From Terriglobia bacterium (GTDB lineage: Bacteria > Acidobacteriota > Thermoanaerobaculia > Thermoanaerobaculales > Thermoanaerobaculaceae), in assembly GCA_020073245.1 (NCBI GenBank), contig JAIQFQ010000009.1, positions 39,703 to 103,702 on the forward strand: 64,000 nt of DNA, in the 5' to 3' direction. The notes beneath the pieces are model-generated. The model did no database searches and had not been told where the DNA came from. It saw nothing but the letters and a program-made list of their open reading frames with translations. The translations under genes and the position numbers were made by a program. How positions within the stretch are numbered: position 1 is the stretch's first letter; the number at the start of each line of letters is the position of its first letter. Shown here piece after piece: positions 1 to 7,516 of the stretch.

Positions 1-2
1 CC

Positions 3-377
3 GGCCACGTGCACGTGGGCGACTATGTGACGGTGGGCGCGCTGACCGCGATCCACCAGTTCTGCAACGTGGGGGAGCACGCGTTCATCGGCGGGGGCAC
101 CATCGCGACCAAGGACATCCTGCCGTTCATGAAGACAGTCGGCAGCCGCCCGGCCCGCTGCTTCGGACCGAACACGGTGGGCCTCGAGCGCCGGGGGTTC
201 TCCGAGGATCGCATCCGGGCCCTCAAGGCGGCGTGGCGATTCCTCCACAGCGCCAAGCTCACCACAACCGAGGCCCTCGCACGAATCGCCGCGGAACTCG
301 GCGACGCGCCCGACGCGATGCGACTCCTCGAGTTCATCAAGGCCAGCGAGCGCGGCGTCATCTTGGCGAACGGGTAG
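3..377 (+). CDS. lpxA: UDP-N-acetylglucosamine acyltransferase LpxA, C-terminal part
   Basis: This is the last ~124 residues of LpxA, which transfers a hydroxyacyl chain from acyl-ACP to UDP-GlcNAc in the first step of lipid A synthesis. The gene begins before the window. The sequence shows the end of the left-handed beta-helix (GDYVTVGALTAIHQFCNVGEHAFIGG without its middle would still be recognisable; note AIHQFC and FIGGG), then the helical C-terminal segment with LERRGFS, which matches the family's GLKRRGFS stretch. The reading frame stays open to the first base, so the ATG/GTG at base 9 is not a real start. It shows that the organism makes lipid A, so it has an outer membrane. Confident. 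Confidence 0.95.
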   Translation, partial: GHVHVGDYVTVGALTAIHQFCNVGEHAFIGGGTIATKDILPFMKTVGSRPARCFGPNTVGLERRGFSEDRIRALKAAWRFLHSAKLTTTEALARIAAELGDAPDAMRLLEFIKASERGVILANG

Positions 378-413
378 AGACGGGGGACCGGGGTCCGGGC
401 ACCGGGGAAAGAC
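378..413. repeat. GGGGTCCGGG-type short intergenic repeat
   Basis: Immediately after the lpxA stop lies a run of near-repeats, GGGGACCGGGGTCCGGGCACCGGGG. The same wording (GACCGGGGTCCGGG) recurs at 49279-49312 after another stop codon. See the finding on short-period intergenic repeats. Confidence 0.5.
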
Positions 414-499
414 CAAGCCACAAATCTCGGGGTGTGCGGGGCGCCGCTCCGAGGCTCAGAAGTTCGGGTGGCGAACGTGAAGGGCGGCGAGGGGATCCC

Positions 500-937
500 T
501 CAGGCAGGCGGTCGGGGTCCGGATGCCGCGTCCCGTGGGCGTGGCGGCAGGAGCTTGGCGACGATCACGCCGTAGCAAGTGAACTCGGCCAGACCCCCGA
601 GGAACCACTGGAGCGCCACCGAGGCCGGGATTGGGAACAACACGTACTGATTGAGATCCACGAGCACTCCGGCCACCAACGCGAAGTAGAGACCGTACCG
701 AACCCCCTCTTTCACGGAGCCATCTCGCGCGAAACGGGTGTAGCCCCATGCGAACAGGATGACGATGCAGGCCGTGACGACGAGGGACAGCCAGAGCTTG
801 TCGGAGAGATCCGGCCGCCGCAGGTGCTGGACCGAGACATTGGCCGCGCGGAGCACGACGAGATGGACGAACCCGTTCCAGGCGAGCGCCAGAACGAACA
901 GAAGAGCCGAGGTGAGCAAGAAGCGCCTGGTCCGCAT
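500..937 (-). CDS. Small integral membrane protein, unknown function
   Basis: The protein has 145 residues from the ATG at 937. The track ORF begins 21 codons earlier, inside the neighbouring gene. It has about four hydrophobic helices (roughly residues 7-27, 45-65, 75-97 and 103-125), a short positively charged N terminus (MRTRRF) and a proline-rich tail. I do not recognise the family. It starts 5 bases after the stop of the upstream gene (943-1449) and may be cotranscribed with it. No attC site follows it, so it is either the last gene of the cassette array or the first resident chromosomal gene beside it. Confidence 0.6.
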   Translation of the reverse strand: MRTRRFLLTSALLFVLALAWNGFVHLVVLRAANVSVQHLRRPDLSDKLWLSLVVTACIVILFAWGYTRFARDGSVKEGVRYGLYFALVAGVLVDLNQYVLFPIPASVALQWFLGGLAEFTCYGVIVAKLLPPRPRDAASGPRPPA

Positions 938-942
938 GTCGT

Positions 943-1449
943 TCACCGTCCCGTCCTGCCGCTCGGTCCCAGCGACCGCGCGGGTAACCCGAAGAGACAC
1001 CGGAAATCATGGATCACGAACAGAGGATAGACCACCGAACCGGCCAAGCCGGCCAGCACCGCTCGCTGCAAACGGCTGTTGGGCGCTCGACCGCTCAAGC
1101 TCTGCCCATAGCTCACCTGGAAGTTCGGCGAGATCTCGAGTATCAGCTTCGCCGGCAACCCACAGTCTTGGCAAGGCTGGATGTAGACGCCCGTGCCGAC
1201 CTCTACCGCAACCGACAGGCCACCCTTCCGCGCCACCCACAGCTTGAAGGAAACGCTCGCTCCGGGCGCGAGCGGCCCTGTGCTCACACGCCTTCCCGGC
1301 AAGCTCACCTCCACGTTCTTGATCGCCACGCCCGCCGAGTTGCGGACCTGCAGAGTGCAAGGCTGGTGGGTCCGCCTCCAACCACCGCTCACCATCGCCA
1401 GAAGCGCCAACGCCGCGATGGCAAACCAGGTCACCTTCCGTCGTCTCAT
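943..1449 (-). CDS. Hypothetical secreted or membrane-anchored protein (cassette region)
   Basis: This 168-residue protein has an N-terminal hydrophobic segment (FAIAALALLAMVSGGW) after an MRRRK start, so it is probably exported or anchored. The middle is beta-rich and contains CTLQVRNSAGVAIKNVEVSLPG, which resembles a carboxypeptidase-regulatory or Ig-like fold, and a CQDCGLP motif. Residues ~130-150 form a second hydrophobic stretch. The start lies 20 bases downstream of attC site 1 on the minus strand, the usual position for a cassette gene. No family is recognised. The two Cys in CQDC could form a disulfide or bind metal; that is inference. Confidence 0.55.
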   Translation of the reverse strand: MRRRKVTWFAIAALALLAMVSGGWRRTHQPCTLQVRNSAGVAIKNVEVSLPGRRVSTGPLAPGASVSFKLWVARKGGLSVAVEVGTGVYIQPCQDCGLPAKLILEISPNFQVSYGQSLSGRAPNSRLQRAVLAGLAGSVVYPLFVIHDFRCLFGLPARSLGPSGRTGR

Positions 1450-1468
1450 CAGGAGGCCCCAACGGTCC

Positions 1469-1596
1469 GTCTAACGCTGCGCTTCAGCGGCACGCCGGCT
1501 AACCGGTTGGAATTCAGCATGGCAGGATGATGAACTGAGGCACCGGCGCCGCACAAGCACACCGGCCGGCGTGCCTGCTGCAAGCGCTGGTTAGGT
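1469..1596 (-). repeat. Integron attC recombination site 1
   Basis: The 128-bp imperfect palindrome is bounded by core sites GTCTAAC (1469-1475) and GTTAGGT (1590-1596), which fit RYYYAAC and GTTRRRY. The arms CTGCGCTTCAGCGGCACGCCGG and the complement of the opposite arm pair almost completely, with unpaired extra bases only in the 3' plus-strand arm. This asymmetry agrees with sites 2 and 3 and with the minus-strand gene order. The site begins 7 bases after the stop codon of the 1604-2140 gene. Confidence 0.88.
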
Positions 1597-1603
1597 GCGC
1601 AGG

Positions 1604-2140
1604 TCACAGACCCACTAGCTCCAGCGGGTACCGCAGGCCGCACTGAGGACAACGGCGTGCGAACGGCGAAAACGCGTGGCCCTCTTGGCAACGCTTGACG
1701 ATGCCGCGCTGGATGATGACGAGCGAGGTCTGGTACACGCACGCCGGAACAAGGAAGAAAAGCGCCAAAAAGAGAGCCCCAAGGACACCCCGTTCGAGAG
1801 CTATCGACAACCAACCGGGCCAGTGAATGAACTTGTCGTCGACGAGCAGGATGAGTAGAAGGGTCCCATAAAGGCCGTATGCGGTCCGCAGGCCTGCCGG
1901 GACGCCAAACAGCATGAGTTGCTGTTGCCGGGAGAAGCTGTACCGCGTTCCAGAGCCGATCGCGTTGATGAGGAAACACGCCCAAGGAAAGAGGAGGATC
2001 AAGGGGACCAGAAACAGGAGGAAGCCAAACCCCTTGCTCTCTGGAACCGGGGGAACCAGCGGTGACGTTAGGCCAAGGACCACAAAGAGGACGCCCACTG
2101 CAAGCGACGCAGCACGAAAAACGCGAAGGAGCAGTCTCAA
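1604..2140 (-). CDS. Cassette-borne membrane protein with C-terminal zinc ribbon
   Basis: The 178-residue protein starts at a TTG, 20 bases after the core site of attC 2 (the ORF has no in-frame ATG nearby; AGGAAA lies upstream). It has about four hydrophobic segments (near residues 10-30, 40-62, 88-102 and 118-140). It ends in a soluble tail CQEGHAFSPFARRCPQCG, with Cys/His pairs that look like a zinc ribbon. The stop is followed directly by attC 1, the classic one-gene cassette layout. Function is unknown. A redox or metal role for the ribbon is only a guess. Confidence 0.65.
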   Translation of the reverse strand: MRLLLRVFRAASLAVGVLFVVLGLTSPLVPPVPESKGFGFLLFLVPLILLFPWACFLINAIGSGTRYSFSRQQQLMLFGVPAGLRTAYGLYGTLLLILLVDDKFIHWPGWLSIALERGVLGALFLALFFLVPACVYQTSLVIIQRGIVKRCQEGHAFSPFARRCPQCGLRYPLELVGL

Positions 2141-2159
2141 CGTAGGCTTTCCTCAGCGC

Positions 2160-2257
2160 ACCTAACGCCGCCGTTCAGCCGCCCGCTGGCTGGCGCGACG
2201 CGTGCCCTTGCACGCGGCGTGACAGCCGAGTGGGGCGGCTGCAACGGCCTGTTAGGC
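2160..2257 (-). repeat. Integron attC recombination site 2
   Basis: The 98-bp site has core sites GCCTAAC (2257-2251 on the minus strand) and GTTAGGT (2166-2160). Inner arms GTTGCAGCCGCC and GGCGGCTGAAC pair except for one extra G, the extrahelical base typical of attC folding. It lies 23 bases past the stop of the 2280-2768 gene. Confidence 0.92.
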
Positions 2258-2279
2258 GCCACGCACTGTCGGCGAAAAC

Positions 2280-2768
2280 TCATGGGCCTGGGAAACAAGA
2301 AAGTCCGAGCGACCGTGCGGCGGCTCTTGCCTTGGTGATCTCGGAATATGTGCGTTTGATTTGGGTATCAAGCCACGGCAGGGTCAGTTGTTCGGCGACG
2401 GTGACCTTGACGACGCCGGCCTTCGGCTTGGAGAACTTCACGAGCGAAAACGGGCCGGTTGGGTGTGACGCCAGTACCCTGCCGTGTGCGATCGCGTCAC
2501 GAAGATGCGCCAAAGACGGGTCGATCCGTTCCGGCTTCGCGTGAGCTTCAAGCAGTTCGTTGACCTTCCGAATCACATCGCCGAAGGAGTCGTAGTTGGT
2601 GATCGGGTTCTCCGGAACGGTCTCACCAACCGACAGCTTCTCAAGGTCAAGAGAAAGCGTCTTCGGGCCGACCAAATCGTGGAGCAGAAGCCTTAGGACG
2701 AACTCCAACGACTGCAGATTCGTGACGAGCCGGCCTAGGGCGAGGGGTTCGGGGTCGTCTGTCGTCAT
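2280..2768 (-). CDS. Cassette-borne HEPN-like protein
   Basis: The 162-residue, mostly helical, soluble protein has the segment LAHLRDAIAHGRVLA. R-D-A-I-A-H matches the Rx4H signature of HEPN domains, many of which are RNases in toxin-antitoxin and anti-phage systems, and the motif sits on a predicted helix as expected. The N-terminal half (LGRLVTNLQSLEFVLRLLL) is also helical. The gene starts at ATG 2768 with GGAGAG upstream and is followed by its own attC (site 2). No nucleotidyltransferase (MNT) antitoxin partner sits in this cassette or the next. The HEPN call rests on one motif plus helix pattern, so enzymatic activity is not established. Confidence 0.6.
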   Translation of the reverse strand: MTTDDPEPLALGRLVTNLQSLEFVLRLLLHDLVGPKTLSLDLEKLSVGETVPENPITNYDSFGDVIRKVNELLEAHAKPERIDPSLAHLRDAIAHGRVLASHPTGPFSLVKFSKPKAGVVKVTVAEQLTLPWLDTQIKRTYSEITKARAAARSLGLSCFPGP

Positions 2769-2805
2769 GCGTTGGACTCTCCGTGGGCGCAGTCGTGCTG
2801 GTGGC

Positions 2806-2900
2806 GCCTAACGCCGCCGTTCAGCCGCTGGCGCGAGCCTGCCCGGCGCGCAGCGCCGGCTTGCAGGCGAGTGCCAGGCGGCTGCAACGGCATGTTAGGC
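2806..2900 (-). repeat. Integron attC recombination site 3
   Basis: The 95-bp site has core sites GCCTAAC (2900-2894, minus) and GTTAGGC (2812-2806, minus). Arms CCGTTGCAGCCGCC and CGGCTGAACGGCGGC are nearly identical to those of site 2, with the same single extra G. It starts 10 bases after the stop of the 2911-3552 gene. Confidence 0.93.
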
Positions 2901-2910
2901 ACCAAGCGGC

Positions 2911-3552
2911 CTACTCCACATTACGTCTCCCTCTCCCACCGGATTTCGCCATGACTTCTGCCAGCGAACTCGATATAAGCTCACCCTTGACTTGCAGCTG
3001 CCCGCTGTCCGGGTGGCTACCGGGAGGAGCGGCTTCCGCACGAGGCGACCTGTACTGCAGGTCGTAGATGACGACTTCGCCGGTGCTGCTTCGCCATTCC
3101 GCCATCCACTGGTGAACCATGCTCGGCGGCTGGTGCAGCGGGTCATAGAATTCGAACCAGCCCGCCGTGTGGGACGACGGCTCATTGGGGTTGAGCCAAG
3201 CGTGGGCGACAGGCTGCCAGCCGCGCATCTCGAGCCTCATCCGGAGAAGCCCGAGTGCGTTTCGCGCCGGGTACGGTTCTGCGAGCTTGTATCGGACCCA
3301 AATTAGGCCGTCAGGAACACTGGAGGCGTCAGCATCAAGCGCCCCAGAAAGAGGCCGCAGCTCATTCGGGAGTGAAAGCAGCGTCACTGGCACATAGCCT
3401 GTCGACCTTCGACAGGCGGCGAACGCTGCGACCAGGATGAGGGCCGCTAACAGAGATCTTGAAACCTGGTGCCTAACGCGGATTAGATGGACTAATGGGA
3501 ACGGGCAAACCGAGATTCGGAGGCTCGGTTTGCTGGTTGGCAATAGAGTCAT
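2911..3552 (-). CDS. Cassette-borne putative lipoprotein
   Basis: The 213-residue protein starts at ATG 3552 behind a strong ribosome site (GGAGGTCTTCATG). A hydrophobic stretch SLLAALILVAAFAAC ends in a lipobox-like AFAAC at about residues 42-46, so the mature part is probably a lipoprotein. The mature domain carries several aromatic segments (WMAEWRSSTGEVVIYDLQY). The signal region is preceded by ~30 residues, longer than usual. Codons 26-27 fall on a GCGTTAGGC core site at 3477-3471, so the reading frame appears to cross a cassette junction. No family recognised. Confidence 0.6.
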   Translation of the reverse strand: MTLLPTSKPSLRISVCPFPLVHLIRVRHQVSRSLLAALILVAAFAACRRSTGYVPVTLLSLPNELRPLSGALDADASSVPDGLIWVRYKLAEPYPARNALGLLRMRLEMRGWQPVAHAWLNPNEPSSHTAGWFEFYDPLHQPPSMVHQWMAEWRSSTGEVVIYDLQYRSPRAEAAPPGSHPDSGQLQVKGELISSSLAEVMAKSGGRGRRNVE

Positions 3553-3657
3553 GAAGACCTCCGAAGTCGTTCCAGGATATCACCCTGTGCACCGTTGGGC
3601 TTATTGGAGGGTACCGGGAAAGCGGGGACTAAGAGTTCCGCCTAATCCGTCCACAGC
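3471..3657 (-). repeat. Possible degenerate attC site at the array edge
   Basis: On the minus strand a good right core (GCGTTAGGC, 3479-3471) is preceded by TCCATCTAATCCG. The facing arm CGGATTAGGCGGA lies about 150 bases upstream and pairs with it, again with one extra base. The left core site that should precede it is degraded (GCTGTGGA in place of GCCTAACG). An internal hairpin GCAAACCGAG/CTCGGTTTGC sits in the loop. The span is longer than normal attC sites, so this is uncertain. Confidence 0.35.
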
Positions 3658-3660
3658 CCG

Positions 3661-4091
3661 GCCGCACTGATCGTCACTCGGCGTTCGACTCTGGTTCACC
3701 GGATGGGGCCTGGCTGGCCGCCGAGGTCGTGGGTGGGGGGTATTCAAACCCGCCCCTGGGGTGCGGCGGCCATAGGTCCGGCGACCGCGGGTCACCGCAC
3801 GCGCGAGCCGGGACGGGGTGCCGGTGCCGCCGCTTCATGCGGACGCCGAGGGGCCCCGTCCCGGATCGCGCTCCTGCGGTCGCGGTCGCCGGACTCTCGG
3901 GCCGCGGCGAGCAGGGGCGAGCACGGCCCGAGCGGCGCCGCACCCAAGGGGCAAGAAAGCAGGCCTCCACGCAGTGGAACCACAAGTCAACTGCACCGCC
4001 CAGATTCCTCGGCCTGCCCGGGGTAGCCCTCGGAATGACATCGGGGGGGAGATGCCACGCGGGGGACCCTGGGGCACCTTCCCCGGAAGGG
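3661..4091. other. Gene-poor spacer between the cassette array and htpX
   Basis: I see no convincing gene here. ORFs on both strands are Arg/Pro-rich and lack ribosome sites or familiar domains. There is no integrase relic. Near 4000-4060 the pair AGATTCCTCGG...CCCTCGGAATGACAT resembles the inverted intergenic words seen in other environmental genomes, just downstream of the htpX stop. Confidence 0.5.
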
Positions 4092-4943
4092 CTACATCCT
4101 CCCGACCATCGCTTCGAGGCGGGCGATGCGCTTCTCCATCGGGGGATGAGTGCTGAACAGCTGCATCAAACCTCTGCCGGAGAACGGGTTCGCGATCATC
4201 ATGTGAGCGGTCGTGGGCTGCGCGGTGGCCATCGGGACGCGCTCGGTGTAGGCGCCCAGCTTGCGCAACGCGGAGATGAGGCCCGTCGGTGAGCCTGTGA
4301 GCTTGGAGCCACCCTCGTCGGCCGCGAACTCCCGTGAGCGTGAGATGGCGAGCTGGATGACCATCGCGGCGATCGGCGCCACGATGATGAAGAAGAGTCC
4401 GCCGAACCCGCCGCCGCGGTCCTCGCGGTCGCCGCGACCGGCGAACATCATGGCGTAGCCGGCCATGCGGGCCAGCATCGCGAGCGCACCCGCGATCGTC
4501 GCGGCCACCGACGAGATCAGGATGTCGCGGTGCAGCACATGGGTCAGCTCGTGGGCGAGCACGCCCTTCAGCTCGTCACGGTCCATCACGCGCAGCAACC
4601 CCTCGGTAACCGCCACCGCGGCGTGCTGGGGGTTCCTCCCGGTCGCGAAGGCGTTGGGTTGCGCCTCGGGGATCACGTACAGCCTCGGCATCGGAATGCC
4701 GGCGCGCTGTGAGAGCTCGGCAACCACTGCAAAGAGCTGCGGGGCAGAAGCTTCCTCGACGGGTTGCGCTCGGTGCATGGCCAGCGCGATCTTGTCCGAG
4801 AAGAAGTACGCGGCGAGGTTCATGAGGCCTGCGAAAGCCAGCGCCATCAGGAGCCCCTGCTGTCCCCCGAGGAGGTCACCAAGCCATAAGAGGAGGCCGG
4901 TGAGCAGGGCCAGGAGAAGCGTCGTCTTCAGCCAGTTCGACAT
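4092..4943 (-). CDS. htpX: Protease HtpX (M48 family membrane metalloprotease)
   Basis: The 283-residue protein is a zinc metalloprotease of the inner membrane that degrades damaged membrane proteins. The start is the ATG at 4943, preceded by GGAGGA. The track ORF adds 64 spurious residues. Two N-terminal membrane helices (residues ~5-50) lead to the catalytic HELTHVLHRD motif near residue 130, where both His bind zinc and the Glu is catalytic. A further helix pair and SREFAADEGG supply the third ligand Glu. Length and order match HtpX. It stands alone on this strand with no coupled partner. Confidence 0.95.
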   Translation of the reverse strand: MSNWLKTTLLLALLTGLLLWLGDLLGGQQGLLMALAFAGLMNLAAYFFSDKIALAMHRAQPVEEASAPQLFAVVAELSQRAGIPMPRLYVIPEAQPNAFATGRNPQHAAVAVTEGLLRVMDRDELKGVLAHELTHVLHRDILISSVAATIAGALAMLARMAGYAMMFAGRGDREDRGGGFGGLFFIIVAPIAAMVIQLAISRSREFAADEGGSKLTGSPTGLISALRKLGAYTERVPMATAQPTTAHMMIANPFSGRGLMQLFSTHPPMEKRIARLEAMVGRM

Positions 4944-5085
4944 CACATTCCTCCACGCCAGGGCTCGTGCCGCATAACGCCGACCTGCGCTGCCCCGGCT
5001 TCGGCCCCGGTGCCCGGCACCCAGGCCACAGTAGTAAACGCAAGGAGCATGCCAGATGTTGCCGTGCCGCGGTCCTGACGCCGCG

Positions 5086-5265
5086 TCACGATGACGCCGT
5101 CGGCGTCGGATGCGGCACGGGAGGCTGGATACCAAGCTCCGGTGAGACGCGCACCTTGCATGATCCCGACGTCGCGATCATGGCAACCACGAAGACGATG
5201 ATGGCCAGGCCAAGGAACGCCACAAAGTACTCGGACGCCGAGCGGCCCCGCCGTCTCTTTCTCAC
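5086..5265 (-). CDS. Possible 59-residue single-span membrane protein
   Basis: A frame missing from the track opens at GTG 5265 and runs to TGA 5086. It encodes a basic N terminus (VRKRRRGRSASEYF), one clear membrane helix (FLGLAIIVFVVAMIA) and a Pro/Thr-rich tail. The positive-inside charge pattern argues that it is real. There is no good ribosome site and the start is GTG, so confidence is limited. No family recognised. Confidence 0.4.
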   Translation of the reverse strand: MRKRRRGRSASEYFVAFLGLAIIVFVVAMIATSGSCKVRVSPELGIQPPVPHPTPTASS

Positions 5266-5289
5266 GGCTGCGATGGTACATCAGTTCTC

Positions 5290-5588
5290 ATTGGCGCCGC
5301 CGATAGCGGATCTTCTATTCGGGCGAGGGTCCCGCGGGCTCTCCGCCACCCGTCCGGCCGCTCCAGACCCCAGTGGCCCCCGCGAGCCGCGGCAATGATG
5401 CGTCTTGGCCTCGCGTTGCACTCGCCGGTACGCATCCCCGACGCACCCTCCGGGTACGCCTCCTGTGGGACCGGCTCGCGCTCTGCGATAGGCCCACCCG
5501 CGGTGGCGCGGCTTCCCGCACCATGCCTTCCGGCTGCCTCACGTGCCTCTTCGGGCAACGGTCCACGGACCACTGACCACGGTCTTTG
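5290..5588. repeat. Intergenic stretch with inverted words and GGACCACG repeat
   Basis: I see no gene here. The stretch holds TACGCATCCCCGACGCACCCTCCGGGTACGCC, a short inverted arrangement related in style to the one at 55750. At 5559-5584 it also holds CGGTCCACGGACCACTGACCACGG, a copy of the GGACCACG word family found at 13091, 25239 and 56473. It lies just beyond the oppC stop. Confidence 0.45.
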
Positions 5589-6557
5589 TCACGTCTCGCT
5601 GCGGCTCAGTTCCTGCAGGCCGTCCGCCGCCAGAGCCGCAGCGATCACCGTGGCCGCCACCAGTGCGGTGGGCAAGAGGGTCAGCCACCATGCGTTGGCG
5701 AGGACCTCCTGGCCCTCGGCGACCATGGTGCCCCACGACGCGGCTGGCGGCTGGACCCCAAGGCCCAGGAACGAGAGCGACGCCTCCACAAGGATGAGGT
5801 CGCCGAGGCGGAGCGCCCCGTCCTGGGCGATCGGCGTGAGGGCGTTGGGGAGCAGGTGCCGGAACGCGATGCGCCACGGACCTGCGCCCAGCGCCCGGGC
5901 CGCCAGCACGAAATCGCGCTCCTTCAGCGACAGGACTTGACCGCGGACCAGACGCGCCACCCCCATCCAGGAGGAGAAGCCCAGAAAGAGCACGAGGACC
6001 GCAAGCGACGGCCGGAAGACGGCGGCGAGGAAGAGGAGGAGGAACAGCATCGGGATCGCGAGAAGAGCGTCCACGAACCGCATCAGGATGGCGTCAGGGA
6101 GACCGCCGGTCCAGCCGGCGAACAATCCGGCACCGACGCCCAGGACGAGGGCAACGAGCAGGGCGAGGCCGCCGATCCCGAGCGATACCCGGGCTCCAGC
6201 GACGAGTCGTGCCAGGACGTCCCTGCCGACGCTGTCCGTTCCCAGCCAGAATCGCCTGATACCGGCCGCCGCAACCTCGCTTTCAGGAACGGTCTCATCG
6301 GCCCCGTCACGTGTGAGGACCCAGCCTGTAGCGGTTCGCCGGATCGCCTGGCCGGCCCGGGTCGTGCCGTCACGGAGTACCACGACTGCCCTGCTGGCGC
6401 CGGGCGGCAGCAGGCCCGCCCGCCTCGGGTCAACGATGCCCGTCGGGTCTCCAGCGAACCACGGGCCGACCACCGCAACCGCGATCAGCACCGACAGGAG
6501 GGTAAGGCCGGTGCGCAGTCGGCGCGGCCAGCGCTGGGCTGTGGTCAGCAGGCTCAC
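5589..6557 (-). CDS. Peptide/nickel-type ABC transporter permease (OppC/DppC family)
   Basis: This 322-residue inner-membrane permease forms the translocation pore with the OppB-like partner. The GTG start at 6557 overlaps the upstream stop (GTGA), so the two are translationally coupled. The track ORF runs upstream through the oppB gene. About six membrane helices are visible. The ATPase-contact loop ERDFVLAARALGAGPWRIAFRHLLPN carries the EAA-type motif. Between TM1 and TM2 there is a periplasmic insert (residues ~40-95). The OppD/OppF ATPases are not downstream, so they must be encoded elsewhere. Confidence 0.9.
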   Translation of the reverse strand: MSLLTTAQRWPRRLRTGLTLLSVLIAVAVVGPWFAGDPTGIVDPRRAGLLPPGASRAVVVLRDGTTRAGQAIRRTATGWVLTRDGADETVPESEVAAAGIRRFWLGTDSVGRDVLARLVAGARVSLGIGGLALLVALVLGVGAGLFAGWTGGLPDAILMRFVDALLAIPMLFLLLFLAAVFRPSLAVLVLFLGFSSWMGVARLVRGQVLSLKERDFVLAARALGAGPWRIAFRHLLPNALTPIAQDGALRLGDLILVEASLSFLGLGVQPPAASWGTMVAEGQEVLANAWWLTLLPTALVAATVIAAALAADGLQELSRSET

Positions 6558-7516
6558 ACGCGCACCCGTGGATCGGCCACGGCGTACGCCACGTCGGCGA
6601 GGAAGTTGCCGACTACAACCGCGACCGTGGCGACGATCGTCCCGCCGAGCAGGAGGGGGAGGTCGCGGCTGAGCGCAGCCGTGAACATCACCTGGCCCAT
6701 CCCCGGCCACGAAAACACCACCTCGATGACGAGTGATCCGGACACCAGGAACGGGAGCGACATTCCCATCATGGTGATGAGCGGGAGCAGGGCGTTGGGA
6801 AGCGCGTGGCGTACGAGGGCCTGCCGCTGGGAGCATCCACGCGCACGCGCTGCCAGCACGTACTGCTCCCTGCGCTCGTCGAGAAGCGAGCCACGAAGGT
6901 ATCGAGCGACTGCACCTACGCCAGTCACACCGATTGCCGTCACGGGCAGCACCAGATGCCGGGCGAGGTCGAGCAGGCGCGCCCCGCCGTGCGCCATCTC
7001 GCCGTCGAGGGAGAGCATATGCGAGGGTGGGAAGAGCTGGAGACGATATGAGAGCAACGCGATCAGGCCGAGCGCGACGCCGAATGCCGGCAGCGCGTAC
7101 GCCGTGAGGGTGGCAAGGGTGATGAGGCGGTCCCCGGTTCCGTGCGGCCGCCGAAGCTGCACGATTGCGAGCGCGACGCCGCCGACGAACTCGAGGGCCA
7201 GGCCCAGCGAGGTCAGGAGGAGGGTGTTGGGCAACACCTCCGCGAGGACCGTCGTAACCTTCTGCTTGTAGGTCCACGAGGTCCCCAGGTCCCCGGTGGC
7301 GGCAGTGGCCAGCCAACTGGCATACCGAAGAGGCAGCGGCCGGTCGAGGCCGAACTGTCGGCGCCACCGGAGTCGCGCGGCGGGCGAGATCCGCGGGTCG
7401 TTGAGCCTGCTGGCGAAATCGCCCGGCGCCACGCTGACGAGGAGGAACGTGACGGTGGCGACGAGCCAGACGAGCGCCACCCCGGCCCCTACGCGGCGGA
7501 GCGACCAGCGCAGCAT
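6554..7516 (-). CDS. Peptide/nickel-type ABC transporter permease (OppB/DppB family)
   Basis: The 320-residue permease begins with MLRWSLRRVGAGVALVWLV, the usual first helix of the OppB family. It ends with the conserved FSWPGMGQVMF and ADVAYAVADPRVRV. The loop EQYVLAARARGCSQRQALVRHALPN is the ATPase-coupling EAA motif. The start ATG overlaps the binding-protein stop (TGATG) and its own stop overlaps the OppC start, so the three genes form one tightly coupled operon. The substrate is probably an oligopeptide, dipeptide or related solute and cannot be decided from the permease. Confidence 0.92.
   Translation of the reverse strand: MLRWSLRRVGAGVALVWLVATVTFLLVSVAPGDFASRLNDPRISPAARLRWRRQFGLDRPLPLRYASWLATAATGDLGTSWTYKQKVTTVLAEVLPNTLLLTSLGLALEFVGGVALAIVQLRRPHGTGDRLITLATLTAYALPAFGVALGLIALLSYRLQLFPPSHMLSLDGEMAHGGARLLDLARHLVLPVTAIGVTGVGAVARYLRGSLLDERREQYVLAARARGCSQRQALVRHALPNALLPLITMMGMSLPFLVSGSLVIEVVFSWPGMGQVMFTAALSRDLPLLLGGTIVATVAVVVGNFLADVAYAVADPRVRV

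Noticed and set aside
3735-3790. TTCAAAC within a GC-rich stretch, like a tRNA T-loop
   Set aside because: No acceptor stem, D-arm or anticodon arm can be formed around it.
3661-4091. Searched for an integron integrase relic
   Set aside because: No frame shows the tyrosine-recombinase motifs or the integron-specific insert, so no intI pseudogene is called.
5262-5573. 103-codon minus-strand ORF between oppC and htpX
   Set aside because: It lacks a ribosome site and overlaps repeat-like DNA. A shorter frame at 5086-5265 looks more like a real protein.
5586-7271. 561-codon plus-strand ORF opposite the opp permeases
   Set aside because: It is a shadow of oppC/oppB with low-complexity Arg/Glu composition.
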